Assembly (NCBI GenBank): GCA_902825965.1
Contig: CADEDA010000010.1
Location: forward strand, 47,089-111,088
Direction: 5' to 3'
From: an uncultured Gemmatimonadota bacterium
GTDB taxonomy: Bacteria; Gemmatimonadota; Gemmatimonadetes; Gemmatimonadales; Gemmatimonadaceae
Length of the DNA: 64,000 bases
Positions 38,558 through 46,771 of this stretch are shown piece after piece; within the stretch, counting starts at the first letter, position 1; each line of letters starts with the position of its first letter. The notes below the pieces were generated by a model, which saw only the letters and a program-made list of their open reading frames with translations, ran no database searches and was not told the DNA's origin. The position numbers and the translations under genes are program-made.

Positions 38558-40429
38558 GTGCTGGACCACGCTCTGCTCCGGGGTCTCTTGCGCTCCATAC
38601 TGCCCTTCCCTGCCCTCACCCTTGGACCCGCAGTCGGACCGGTCCTTGCCCTGGTCCTCGGACTCGGCGCGGCCCCTTCGCCGCTCGCGGCCCAGGAAGC
38701 CGCCGTGGCGACGCCCGACACGGCGCTCGCGCTGCCGGTCGATCCCCGCGAGTACGGGCGGCGGGCGCAGGGGGCGTTCGAGCGCTATCGCCGGCTCAAC
38801 CTGCCCGAGTACCGCGGCCGCGTGATGTCGGGGCGCAACTGCCCCGAGCCCGTGGGCATGAACTGGTGCTACTGGTACGACGAGACCCAGAACGTGCCGC
38901 CGGAGCACCCGCGCATCACGGCGGCGCGGCATCGCCTGCTCTCCATCCTCGACTCGCTCGGACGGAGGAACCCGGGTGACGACTGGATCAGCGGCCAACG
39001 GGTGCGCTACCTCATCGAGGACAACCGCCCTGGCGACGCCCTCGCCGTGGCCAAGGCCTGCACGTCGTTCGGCTGGTGGTGCGCGGCGCTCGAGGGCATC
39101 GCGCTGCACGAGGCCGGCCGGTACGCCGAGTCGGAGAAGGCGTTCGAGCGGGTGCTCGCCGACATGTCGCCCCGGGAGCAGTGTGCGTGGCGCGATCTCA
39201 CGCCGTACCTGGACGAGGACACGCGACGCCAGTACATCCGCACCGCCTGCGGCACCAAGGAACGGCGCGACTTCGAGGACCGCGTGTGGTGGTTCTCGCG
39301 GACCCGCTACGGCATGCCCGGGAACGACTCGCGCACCGAGCACTTCTCGCGGCTCACGTACGTGGAGTTCCTGCGCAACGCCGCCAGTGCGCAGACCTCG
39401 CTGTTCGACGAATCCGAGCGCGAGATGACCGTGCGCTTCGGCTGGTCGCGGCGCTTCGCGGCCAACGGCAGCATCCCCGCGCCGGAGGACGGCGAGTTCG
39501 ACCCCAACCGCACCGACGCCACGGGCCGCTTCGATCCGGCCATGCGCGTGAACGTGATCGGCATGGAAGCCACGCCGTCGCATCGCCTGATCCCGCCCTC
39601 CAACGTGCTCACGTCCCCGGCGAGTTCGGACTCCACCGAGTGGGCCGTGCAGTTGCCGCCGGTGGTGGCCCGGTACCATCCCAAGTACGCCTCGCGCCTG
39701 CTCATGCTGGAGCACCAGCAGGGGTTGTTCCGCCGGGGCGACACCGCGCTGGTGGTGGTGGCCTACGACGTCTCCAAGGTGCGCGGGATCGGCGACGCGG
39801 CGCTCGAGGCGGCGTTGGTGGTCACGCCCGGCGCCACCCCGCACAGCACGGCGACGGTGATCAAGAACGCCCAGCGCCGCGGCATCATCACCGTGAAGGC
39901 CCCTTGGGGACCGCTGCTGATGAGTGCGGAGCTCGCCGCCGACTCGGCCTCCACGCTGGTGCGGGCCCGGTACGGCATCCGGCCGCCGTTCGCACTCGGC
40001 GCGCGCGTGTCGCTTTCGGACCTGCTGTTCTACGCACCCTACGGCGACTTCCCGACCACGGTGGAGCAGGCCCTGCCGCACGCCCATCCCACGCAGAAGC
40101 TGCGCTCCTCGCAGAAGCTCGGCGTGTTCTGGGAGGCGTACAACACCAATCCCCAGGGCGAGCGGATGAAGATCACGCTGGTCGTCGCGCCCGAGGAGGA
40201 GGAGTCGCCCGGCCGCCTCTCGCGTGCACTGCGCCTGGGCCGTGGGACCTCGCCGGTGACCATCTCGGTGGAGGACATGTCGGCGCGGGGCAGCCGCACC
40301 TCGCCGCGCGCCGTCGAGGTGGACATCTCGACGCTCAAGCCGGGCAACTATCTTGTACAACTCGAGATCGACGTCGCCGGGCAGTACGTGGTGCGCGCCG
40401 ATCGTCGCATCGTGATAACCGGCCCGTGA
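38558..40429 (+). CDS. Secreted hypothetical protein
   Basis: A 623-residue protein starting at a GTG, with a signal peptide ending near APSPLAAQE. Then follow a helical TPR-like part (ALEGIALHEAGRYAESEKAFERVLADM, about 170-200), a region ending FLRNAASAQTSLFDESEREMTVRFGW that vaguely recalls GWxTD domains, and a beta-rich C-terminal half (VISVED, YLVQLEIDVAGQYVVRADR) like an immunoglobulin-type fold. I cannot assign a function. The 12 nt around its start codon are identical to those of the next gene. Confidence 0.7.
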   Translation: MLDHALLRGLLRSILPFPALTLGPAVGPVLALVLGLGAAPSPLAAQEAAVATPDTALALPVDPREYGRRAQGAFERYRRLNLPEYRGRVMSGRNCPEPVGMNWCYWYDETQNVPPEHPRITAARHRLLSILDSLGRRNPGDDWISGQRVRYLIEDNRPGDALAVAKACTSFGWWCAALEGIALHEAGRYAESEKAFERVLADMSPREQCAWRDLTPYLDEDTRRQYIRTACGTKERRDFEDRVWWFSRTRYGMPGNDSRTEHFSRLTYVEFLRNAASAQTSLFDESEREMTVRFGWSRRFAANGSIPAPEDGEFDPNRTDATGRFDPAMRVNVIGMEATPSHRLIPPSNVLTSPASSDSTEWAVQLPPVVARYHPKYASRLLMLEHQQGLFRRGDTALVVVAYDVSKVRGIGDAALEAALVVTPGATPHSTATVIKNAQRRGIITVKAPWGPLLMSAELAADSASTLVRARYGIRPPFALGARVSLSDLLFYAPYGDFPTTVEQALPHAHPTQKLRSSQKLGVFWEAYNTNPQGERMKITLVVAPEEEESPGRLSRALRLGRGTSPVTISVEDMSARGSRTSPRAVEVDISTLKPGNYLVQLEIDVAGQYVVRADRRIVITGP

Positions 40430-40460
40430 CCTTCGCGGGGTCTGCGCCGTTTGATACACG

Positions 40461-40501
40461 CACGGGGGCGACGCGCCGCGTCGCGCGGCGGCGCCCCCGT
40501 G
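40461..40501. terminator. GC-rich hairpin after the hypothetical gene
   Basis: CACGGGGGCG (40461-40470) pairs with CGCCCCCGTG (40492-40501), with further partial pairing inside. It lies 32 bp after the stop at 40429 and 40 bp before the next start. Confidence 0.55.
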
Positions 40502-40540
40502 CCACCGTTGGTCCTCCCCCATTCGCGTCCTGGTCCCTCC

Positions 40541-41533
40541 GTGCGTTTCGCAGTCGCGCTCCTCGCCCTCGTCTTCACCCCGCTCGCCGCGCAGCAGGCG
40601 GACTCATCGTCCAAGCCCCCCGCGCCCGGCGTCTCGCCGGCTGACAGCGTCGCCGGCAAGCCGAAGCGGCCGCGGACCGCCGAGGAGATCCGCATCGCCA
40701 CGCGCGACTCGATCCTCGACGCGTTGTGGCCGGTGAAGGGGCCGGAGCCGCTGCCGGGCTCGATCCTGCCCGACCGCCGCGTGGTCGCCTACTACGGCAA
40801 TCCGCTCTCCACGCGCATGGGGGTGCTCGGCGAGTACCCCAGCGACGTGATGCTCAAGATGCTCGACGGCGAGGTGAAGGCCTGGGAAGAGGCCGACCCG
40901 ACCACGCCCGTGCAGCCTGCGCTGCACCTGATCGCGGTGGTCGCGCAGGGGCATCCCGGGCGTGACGGCAAGTACCGGCTGCGCATGACCGACGAGTTGA
41001 TCGAGCGCGTCGCCGCCTGGGCGGAGTCCCGGAACGCGCTGGTGTTCCTCGACGTGCAGGTGGGACTCTCGACGCTGCAGGCCGAACTGCCGCGGCTCGC
41101 GAACTTCCTCGCGCGGCCCAACTTCCACCTGGGCATCGACCCGGAGTTCGCCATGAAGCACGGCGGCATCCCGGGCAAGCGGATCGGCACCTACGACGCG
41201 GCCGACATCAACTATGCGGCGGAGTTCCTGCAGCAGCTCGTGGTGAACCACAAGCTGCCGCCCAAGATCCTCGTGGTGCACCGCTTCACGAAGAACGGCG
41301 TGACCAATGCCGACAGGATCGTGCTGCGTCCCGAGGTGCAGGTGGTGATGCACATGGACGGCTTCGGCGCGCCCTCACTCAAGCGCAACAGCTTCCGGCA
41401 GTTCGTGAAGGCGGAGCCGGTGCAGTTCGCAGGGTGGAAGCAGTTCTACAAGGCGAAGAACGACAATCCGCGGACGACGATCGCGGAGATCCTGAGGCTC
41501 AACCCCATGGTCCTCTACATCCAGTATCAGTAG
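40541..41533 (+). CDS. Secreted hypothetical protein
   Basis: A 330-residue protein starting at GTG 40541, because the hydrophobic signal (VALLALVFTPLAAQ) follows directly; the frame opens further upstream only through the hairpin. After a Pro-rich linker comes a conserved-looking domain: VAYYGNPLSTRMGVLGEYP, HLIAVVAQGHPGRDGKYRLR, FLDVQVGLS and HLGIDPEFAMKHGGIPGKRIGTYDAADINYA. The alternating strands and acidic residues suggest a TIM-barrel-like enzyme, possibly glycoside-hydrolase-like, but I do not recognise the family. It follows another secreted hypothetical on the same strand. Confidence 0.75.
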   Translation: MRFAVALLALVFTPLAAQQADSSSKPPAPGVSPADSVAGKPKRPRTAEEIRIATRDSILDALWPVKGPEPLPGSILPDRRVVAYYGNPLSTRMGVLGEYPSDVMLKMLDGEVKAWEEADPTTPVQPALHLIAVVAQGHPGRDGKYRLRMTDELIERVAAWAESRNALVFLDVQVGLSTLQAELPRLANFLARPNFHLGIDPEFAMKHGGIPGKRIGTYDAADINYAAEFLQQLVVNHKLPPKILVVHRFTKNGVTNADRIVLRPEVQVVMHMDGFGAPSLKRNSFRQFVKAEPVQFAGWKQFYKAKNDNPRTTIAEILRLNPMVLYIQYQ

Positions 41534-41580
41534 GGAGCGGGGGCGAGGGGGAGGACCGGAGGGAGAGGGGCGAGGACGGG
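41534..41580. repeat. Purine-rich GGAGCGGG-type intergenic run
   Basis: A G/A-rich stretch beginning GGGAGCGGGGGCGAGG between convergent genes, related to the elements at 33140, 38444 and 43196 but with only one arm visible. Confidence 0.4.
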
Positions 41581-42405
41581 TTACGTCTGGCCTTCGAGGG
41601 CGGCGCCCACCTGCTCGCGGAACGTGCGGCTCACCCGGAGCTTCGTGCCATCGTTGAGCAGCATCACCTGATCGCCGCCGAACCAAGGCTGGAGCTCCTT
41701 CACCACCTCGAGGTTCACGATCAGGCGCCGATGGATGCGCACGAACTTCGTCGGGTCCAGACGCGACTCGAGGTTGCTCAGCGTCTCGCGGATGACGTGC
41801 TTGTTCTTGGCGTCGTGCAGGTGCACGTAGTTGCCGTCGGACTCGATCACGCGGACGTCGGCGAGGCGCACCACGTAGGAACGGCCCTCGTGCTTGACCA
41901 GCACGCGATCGATGTAGCGCGCCGCGGGCGTGGCGCCGCCATTGCCACTGCCATTGGCTCCCTTCGCCTCGGGTGCCGTCGCCGCGCCGACGTCGGCCAG
42001 CACGCCGCGCAGCGCATCGGCCGCGCGCGCCACAGCCTTGAGGCCGCGCTGCGAGCGTGCGTGCGCGAAGGCCTGGGCGAAGCGTGCGTCCTCGAACGGC
42101 TTCAGCAGATAGTCCACCGCATGCACGTCGAAGGCGCGCAGCGCGTGCTGGTCGAACGCCGTCACGAACACCGTCGCGGGCATCTGCTCAGCGCCGATCG
42201 CCTCAATCACCTGGAAACCATCGCGCCCCGGCATCTGCACGTCGAGGAACACCAGGTCCGGCTTGTGCTCGCCGATCATCCGGACGGCGGCGTCGCCGTC
42301 CTCGGCTTCGAGGACCTCGCGGATGTCGGCTTCGCGGGTGAGCAGGGTGCGGACCCGCGCGCGGGCCAGCGGTTCGTCGTCGACGATCAGGACGGTGAGT
42401 GGCAT
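41581..42405 (-). CDS. LytTR-type response regulator
   Basis: A 274-residue regulator. The receiver domain (1-120) has the acidic pair DDE at 9-11, phospho-acceptor Asp55 (LVFLDVQMPG) and the switch lysine in VDYLLKPFEDARF. A Gly/Ala/Asn linker leads to a LytTR DNA-binding domain (RSYVVRLADVRVIESDGNYVHLHDAKNKHVIRETLSNLESRL). No histidine kinase gene is adjacent, so its partner is elsewhere. The gene follows the zinc-ribbon gene on the same strand. Confidence 0.92.
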   Translation of the reverse strand: MPLTVLIVDDEPLARARVRTLLTREADIREVLEAEDGDAAVRMIGEHKPDLVFLDVQMPGRDGFQVIEAIGAEQMPATVFVTAFDQHALRAFDVHAVDYLLKPFEDARFAQAFAHARSQRGLKAVARAADALRGVLADVGAATAPEAKGANGSGNGGATPAARYIDRVLVKHEGRSYVVRLADVRVIESDGNYVHLHDAKNKHVIRETLSNLESRLDPTKFVRIHRRLIVNLEVVKELQPWFGGDQVMLLNDGTKLRVSRTFREQVGAALEGQT

Positions 42406-42540
42406 GCTCCACGCTATGCCCGGGTGGGACGGCCCGACAGGGGGAACGCGACCAGCCGTGCGCCCGGCGCCTCGACAGGTTCGGTGGGCGTGATGGTCCG
42501 GCTTCGCCAGTCCACCGTCCACCCCCCACCCTCCAACCTC

Positions 42541-43122
42541 TTACTTCGCGACCGTGACCCCTGTCACCCCGTCCGACTGCGCGAACAGCTTGCCGGCCGG
42601 GTTGTGGAAGAAGATCCGGCGCTTGCGCCCCTCGACGATCTCGTCGGCACGCGCGAACTGCTGCGCGAGGGCGAACTGCCCTTCGGGCAGGAGCGGGAAG
42701 GTCGCGGCGGGATAACTCACGAACACCTCGTCCGCCTGCAGCTCCACCAGCGCCGTCTCGCGCGTGCGCTTGATGAGGGCCAGGGCCTCCTCGCGCTGCA
42801 TCGGCGTGGCGATGATGTTGGAGGGTGTCGAGCCCGGCGCGAGCGGCGGTGAGGCGGGCTCGCCGCCAGTGACGCTCCAGATGACCAGCACCGCTGCGAT
42901 CCCGGTGAGCGACCAGCGCACCACCGGCGTCTGCTTCAGGAACGTCGTCTTGAGCGGCGCGAAGAACTGCGCCACGGCGTTCCCACCCGGTTCGGCCGCG
43001 GCACGGCCCGAGGTCGATCCGCGCGCATGCCCCTTGCCCGTCGCCGACGCCGGATACGGCGTCATGCAGTAGGGGCAGACCCGGAGATTGTTGCTTTCCT
43101 TGTCGCAGGAGACGCAGCGCAT
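42541..43122 (-). CDS. Zinc-ribbon membrane protein of unknown function
   Basis: A 193-residue protein. Two Cys pairs at the N-terminus (CVSC and CPYC within the first 20 residues) form a zinc ribbon. A single membrane helix follows (VVRWSLTGIAAVLVIWSV, about 70-87), then an extracytoplasmic domain of about 100 residues ending DGVTGVTVAK. Function unknown. TACCTT lies 6 nt before the ATG. It precedes the LytTR regulator by 135 bp on the same strand. Confidence 0.75.
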   Translation of the reverse strand: MRCVSCDKESNNLRVCPYCMTPYPASATGKGHARGSTSGRAAAEPGGNAVAQFFAPLKTTFLKQTPVVRWSLTGIAAVLVIWSVTGGEPASPPLAPGSTPSNIIATPMQREEALALIKRTRETALVELQADEVFVSYPAATFPLLPEGQFALAQQFARADEIVEGRKRRIFFHNPAGKLFAQSDGVTGVTVAK

Positions 43123-43195
43123 GCTCTAAAGGTATTCGCGCGGCGGGAGCGGCCAAGTAGGCCCCGCTCCACCGTCACGCGGTGACATGGGAACC

Positions 43196-43275
43196 GGAGC
43201 GAGGGGAAGGGGAGCGGGAGGAGCGTCCCCTCCCCTCTCCCCTCGTGCCTTCCCCTCCCCCTCGCGCCTCGCTCC
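43196..43275. repeat. Purine/pyrimidine inverted-repeat element
   Basis: GGAGCGAG (43196-43203) and GGGGAAGG (43203-43210) are repeated inverted as CCTTCCCC (43248-43255) and CTCGCTCC (43268-43275). Same family as 33140-33320. It fills the gap between the zinc-ribbon gene and the outer-membrane protein gene. Confidence 0.6.
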
Positions 43276-43348
43276 ACTCCCAGGTGACTATCGAGGGGGA
43301 TGGTCCGTCAACACGGAGAGTACATCCTCATCCGTCACAGGAGTCCGC

Positions 43349-43834
43349 ATGCGCCGCGTCGCCCTAGCCCTCGCGTTGTCCACGCTGCTCGCCGCCCCGG
43401 CGGCCGCGCAGGTCCCCCTCGCCGACATCCGCGTCGGTGTGCACGCCGTCCTCCCCACCGGGGACTTGGGCGACGCGTACTCCACCAGCTTCGGTGCCTA
43501 TGCCCGCGTCGGCATGCCGCTCGGGGTCGCCAAGATCATGGGTACCGTGACGGTCAATCGCCTCAAGGGCAAGACGGTGAACATCCCGCCCTTCGGCAAC
43601 GTCGGACTCGATGACGAGACCGTGCTGGGCATCACCGTCGGTCCGCACTTCTCCCCCGCCCCGCTGTTCGACTTCGGGATCGAGGGTGGCTACTTCAGCA
43701 ACTTCGACGAGTTCGGCATCGTGCCGAGCGTGTCGCTGTCGCTGGTGAAGTTCGACGTCATGGGCGCCTACAACATCGTGCTGGCGGATCCCAACGCCAC
43801 CTGGCTCTCGTTGGGCGTCGGGATCCGCTTCTAG
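43349..43834 (+). CDS. Small outer-membrane beta-barrel protein
   Basis: A 161-residue protein with a signal (ALALALSTLLAAPAAAQ) and alternating beta-strands (VGVHAVLPTGDLGDAYSTSFGAYARVGMPLG ... FDFGIEGGYFSNFDEF) ending in Phe (LSLGVGIRF), the usual C-terminal residue of outer-membrane barrels. The AGGAG at 43339-43343 fixes the ATG at 43349. It probably forms an 8-stranded barrel; ligand unknown. It converges with the chemoreceptor gene. Confidence 0.8.
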   Translation: MRRVALALALSTLLAAPAAAQVPLADIRVGVHAVLPTGDLGDAYSTSFGAYARVGMPLGVAKIMGTVTVNRLKGKTVNIPPFGNVGLDDETVLGITVGPHFSPAPLFDFGIEGGYFSNFDEFGIVPSVSLSLVKFDVMGAYNIVLADPNATWLSLGVGIRF

Positions 43835-43855
43835 CCGCGCCGACGGGCGGGACGG

Positions 43856-46069
43856 CTAGAAGCTCCCCAGCGTCTCGTCGTCGAACGGAATCGCCGCTTC
43901 GGCATCGAGGCTGGGCTCGGGGCGCGCCACGGTCGGCACACGCGGGAGCGTGCCGGCGGTCGGCGCGCCCTTGGCGTATTCGACCACCGGGATGGACGCC
44001 GGCCGCGGCCGCGTGGCGCGGGCGGGCGGCTTGGCCAGCGGCTTGTGCGCGGGCTTGTGGGCGGACTGGCTGGCCGAGCGCGGTGCCGGCGCCGAGCCGG
44101 CCTCGCGCAGCGGACGGCGCGCGTCCCTCGCGGCGTCCTTGCCCAGCGTGAACGACGCCACCAGGGACATGAGCTCGCTCGACTGCTGCGAGAGCTCCTC
44201 GGCCGCCGCCGCCGATTCCTCGGACGTCGCGGCGTTGCCCTGCGTGACCTGGTTCACGGACTCCATCGCCTGCGAGATCTGATCGACGCCGGTGGTCTGC
44301 TGCGTGCTGGCGGCCGTGATGTTCTCCATGGTCTCGCCGAGCTTGTTGACCTGTGCATCGATTTCCTGCAGCGCGAGTCGCACCTCGGCGTTCACCTCCA
44401 CGCCCACCTTCGTGTTGGCCACGGCCTCCTCGATGAGTGTCGAGGTGGAGCGCGCCGCCTCGGCCGAGCGCAGCGCGAGCGAGCGCACTTCCTCGGCCAC
44501 CACCGCGAAGCCGCGGCCGGCGTCACCCGCACGCGCCGCTTCGACAGCCGCGTTGAGGGCGAGCAGGTTGGTCTGGAAGGCGATCTCGTCGATGGTCTTG
44601 ACGATGCGGGCCGTCGAATCGGAGCTGGCCTTGATGCGCTCCATCGCCTCGTTGAGGCGGTCCATGGCGTGCACCCCGCGCTCGGCGCTCGCGCGGCCGA
44701 CCGTGGCGAGGTCGAGCCCGCGGCGCGCTTCGTCGGCGTTCTGCCGGCTCATCGCCGCGACCTCGTGCAGGCTCGACGAGATCTCCTCGAGCGAACCGGC
44801 CTGCTGCGACGTCCCCGAGGCCAACGATTCGCTGGACGAGGCGATGTGCCCGGACGCGTTGGAGACCTGCTCGGCGCTGGCCTGCACCTGGCTGAGCGCG
44901 TTGGAGAGGTTCTCGACGGCCTGGTTGATGGTGCTCTTGAGCCGCGCGTGGTCGCCGCGGTACTCGCCCGTGACGCGGGCGGAGAGGTCGCGCTCGGCGA
45001 TGCGCTCGAGCACCTGGCCAGCGGCCTCTACCGGACCGACGACGGCGTCAAGGATGCGATTGGTGCCGGCGACCAGGTCGCGGTAGGCGCCCTGGAAGTG
45101 GTTCGCGTCGCCGCGGGCCGAGAGGTCCCCCGCGATGGCCTTGTCGTTGAGCGTCCGCGCCTCGGCGAGCACTTCCTTCACCACCTGCTGCGTGCGGGTG
45201 AACGACTGGATGGTCGCCTGCGTGGACGTGATGTTGACATCCACCGTGTGGGCGAGGTCGCCGATCTCGTCCTGGCGGTCGAGATTGAGCAACTGCGTGC
45301 TCGCCACCGGCGTCTTGGACAGGTCGCCGTCGGACATCGCCTTGAGCGCGTCGTTGAGGTCGGTGATGCAGACGTCCTGGAGGCGCTTGGCGCGCTCGAC
45401 GGTGAGCTTGAGCGGGACGGTGATGTCGCGGGTGATCAGGACGCCCGCGACCACGGCGAAGGCGACGGCGATGACCATCACGACGATGGTGAGCAGGTTG
45501 GCCGAGGAGGCCGTCTGGGCGGCCACGGCGACCGCGGCCTCACCCTCGGCCACGTGCCGCTCCGAGATCCGCTCGGCCGACTCCGAGGCCGCCGCGAAGA
45601 GGTCCTCGCCCGCGACGATCATGGCACCCGCGCCGATCAGGTTCTTCTGCGCGTAGTAGGTTTGCAGTTCCTTGGAGTACTTCTCGAAGGCGGCATACTT
45701 GGACTTGAACTCGAGCCAGCCGGTGCTGTCCTCGGCGGACATCTCGAGACCCTCGTAGGTCTTGATGCCGCGGGCCAGCGTGGCCTCACCCTCGGAGGCC
45801 CAGGCCGCCCCAGCGCGCTTGAACTCCTCGGAGTCGCCGCGGTCGAGTGCCTGGTACATGGCGACTTCCAGGCGACGCATCTCGGCCAGGCCGAGCGTGA
45901 TGTCGCCAAGGGCCGCCACGGACGGCAGTGCGTTCCCGCCGATCTCGCGGGTGCGCTCGTTGATCCGGGCAAGGGAGAGCAGGCCCGTGCCTCCGACGAC
46001 GAGGACGAGGGCGGCGACGGTGAGGAAGGCGGCCTGGAGTTTGGCGCCGATGCGGTAGCGGGCGAGCAT
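43856..46069 (-). CDS. Methyl-accepting chemotaxis protein
   Basis: A 737-residue receptor. A membrane helix (about 13-33) is followed by a four-helix-bundle periplasmic sensor (to about 190), a second helix ([21 protein letters not shown]), HAMP-like segments (two, the second near [14 protein letters not shown]), and the signalling hairpin with [35 protein letters not shown]. The C-terminus is a long His/Pro/Lys-rich tail without a CheR-binding pentapeptide. No che genes are nearby. Ligand unknown. Confidence 0.93.
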   Translation of the reverse strand: MLARYRIGAKLQAAFLTVAALVLVVGGTGLLSLARINERTREIGGNALPSVAALGDITLGLAEMRRLEVAMYQALDRGDSEEFKRAGAAWASEGEATLARGIKTYEGLEMSAEDSTGWLEFKSKYAAFEKYSKELQTYYAQKNLIGAGAMIVAGEDLFAAASESAERISERHVAEGEAAVAVAAQTASSANLLTIVVMVIAVAFAVVAGVLITRDITVPLKLTVERAKRLQDVCITDLNDALKAMSDGDLSKTPVASTQLLNLDRQDEIGDLAHTVDVNITSTQATIQSFTRTQQVVKEVLAEARTLNDKAIAGDLSARGDANHFQGAYRDLVAGTNRILDAVVGPVEAAGQVLERIAERDLSARVTGEYRGDHARLKSTINQAVENLSNALSQVQASAEQVSNASGHIASSSESLASGTSQQAGSLEEISSSLHEVAAMSRQNADEARRGLDLATVGRASAERGVHAMDRLNEAMERIKASSDSTARIVKTIDEIAFQTNLLALNAAVEAARAGDAGRGFAVVAEEVRSLALRSAEAARSTSTLIEEAVANTKVGVEVNAEVRLALQEIDAQVNKLGETMENITAASTQQTTGVDQISQAMESVNQVTQGNAATSEESAAAAEELSQQSSELMSLVASFTLGKDAARDARRPLREAGSAPAPRSASQSAHKPAHKPLAKPPARATRPRPASIPVVEYAKGAPTAGTLPRVPTVARPEPSLDAEAAIPFDDETLGSF

Positions 46070-46150
46070 CGCGGGGGAGGCTGGGGTGGGAAAGGCGTGC
46101 TGGCTTGCCTCCAGAGTATCGGGGTGAGTCCGGCCGGACTTGAGCGGGGG

Positions 46151-46708
46151 TTAGCCGGGTCGTTCCACCCATGTCAGCCGAGCCTGGACGAGGGTCGCCA
46201 GCAAGCTGATGGTCCCCATCAATAGGAAGAGCGCATCAAACGAGACGTACTGGGCGATCAGGCCGCCGACGGCAATCGCGAGACCGGAGATGATCTGCGT
46301 GTGCCCACTGGCGATTCCCCAGGCGAACGTGTCGTCCGTTCGCTCGATGTGGGTTGCGTAGTAGGCGTCCCATGAGGGCGTGGAGATGGCCTCCGCGATG
46401 CCGAGTCCCACCTGCACGATGAACAACTGCTCCGTTGACGATACGAGGAGGTACGCGAAGGTGAAGATCGTGTTGAGTGCGTACCCCACGACGATGATGC
46501 GGAACTTCCAGCGTGAGTGGTCCACGAGGCGTCCGAAGAGCGGATACGCGACCCCGCTGGCAACGAGGTACGCCGCCCACGCGCCCGTGATGTCGAGGAG
46601 ATCGCCACCGATGCGCTCAGTGAAGACAGCGAAGAGTGGCCCGAGGAGACCCTCGCTGAAGTACCAAAGGCTGGAAGCGATGAGGAGGAGGCGGGTCCCG
46701 CGCGGCAT
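46151..46708 (-). CDS. Half-size MFS-type membrane protein (six helices)
   Basis: A 185-residue protein with six hydrophobic segments, starting PRGTRLLLIASSLWYFSEGLLGPLFAVF and containing the MFS A-like loop GRLVDHSRWKF between helices 2 and 3. Full MFS transporters have 12 helices, so this is an N-terminal half. It has a clear stop, a good GGAG site and no recognisable second half downstream. It may be a genuine dimerising half-transporter. G+C is visibly lower than its neighbours, which suggests acquisition by transfer. Confidence 0.75.
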   Translation of the reverse strand: MPRGTRLLLIASSLWYFSEGLLGPLFAVFTERIGGDLLDITGAWAAYLVASGVAYPLFGRLVDHSRWKFRIIVVGYALNTIFTFAYLLVSSTEQLFIVQVGLGIAEAISTPSWDAYYATHIERTDDTFAWGIASGHTQIISGLAIAVGGLIAQYVSFDALFLLMGTISLLATLVQARLTWVERPG

Positions 46709-46771
46709 TGGCGACTCCGGAATACAGGTACGCGGACTACGATCGGCCGGAACCTAGCTCTGCCGGGGTGG

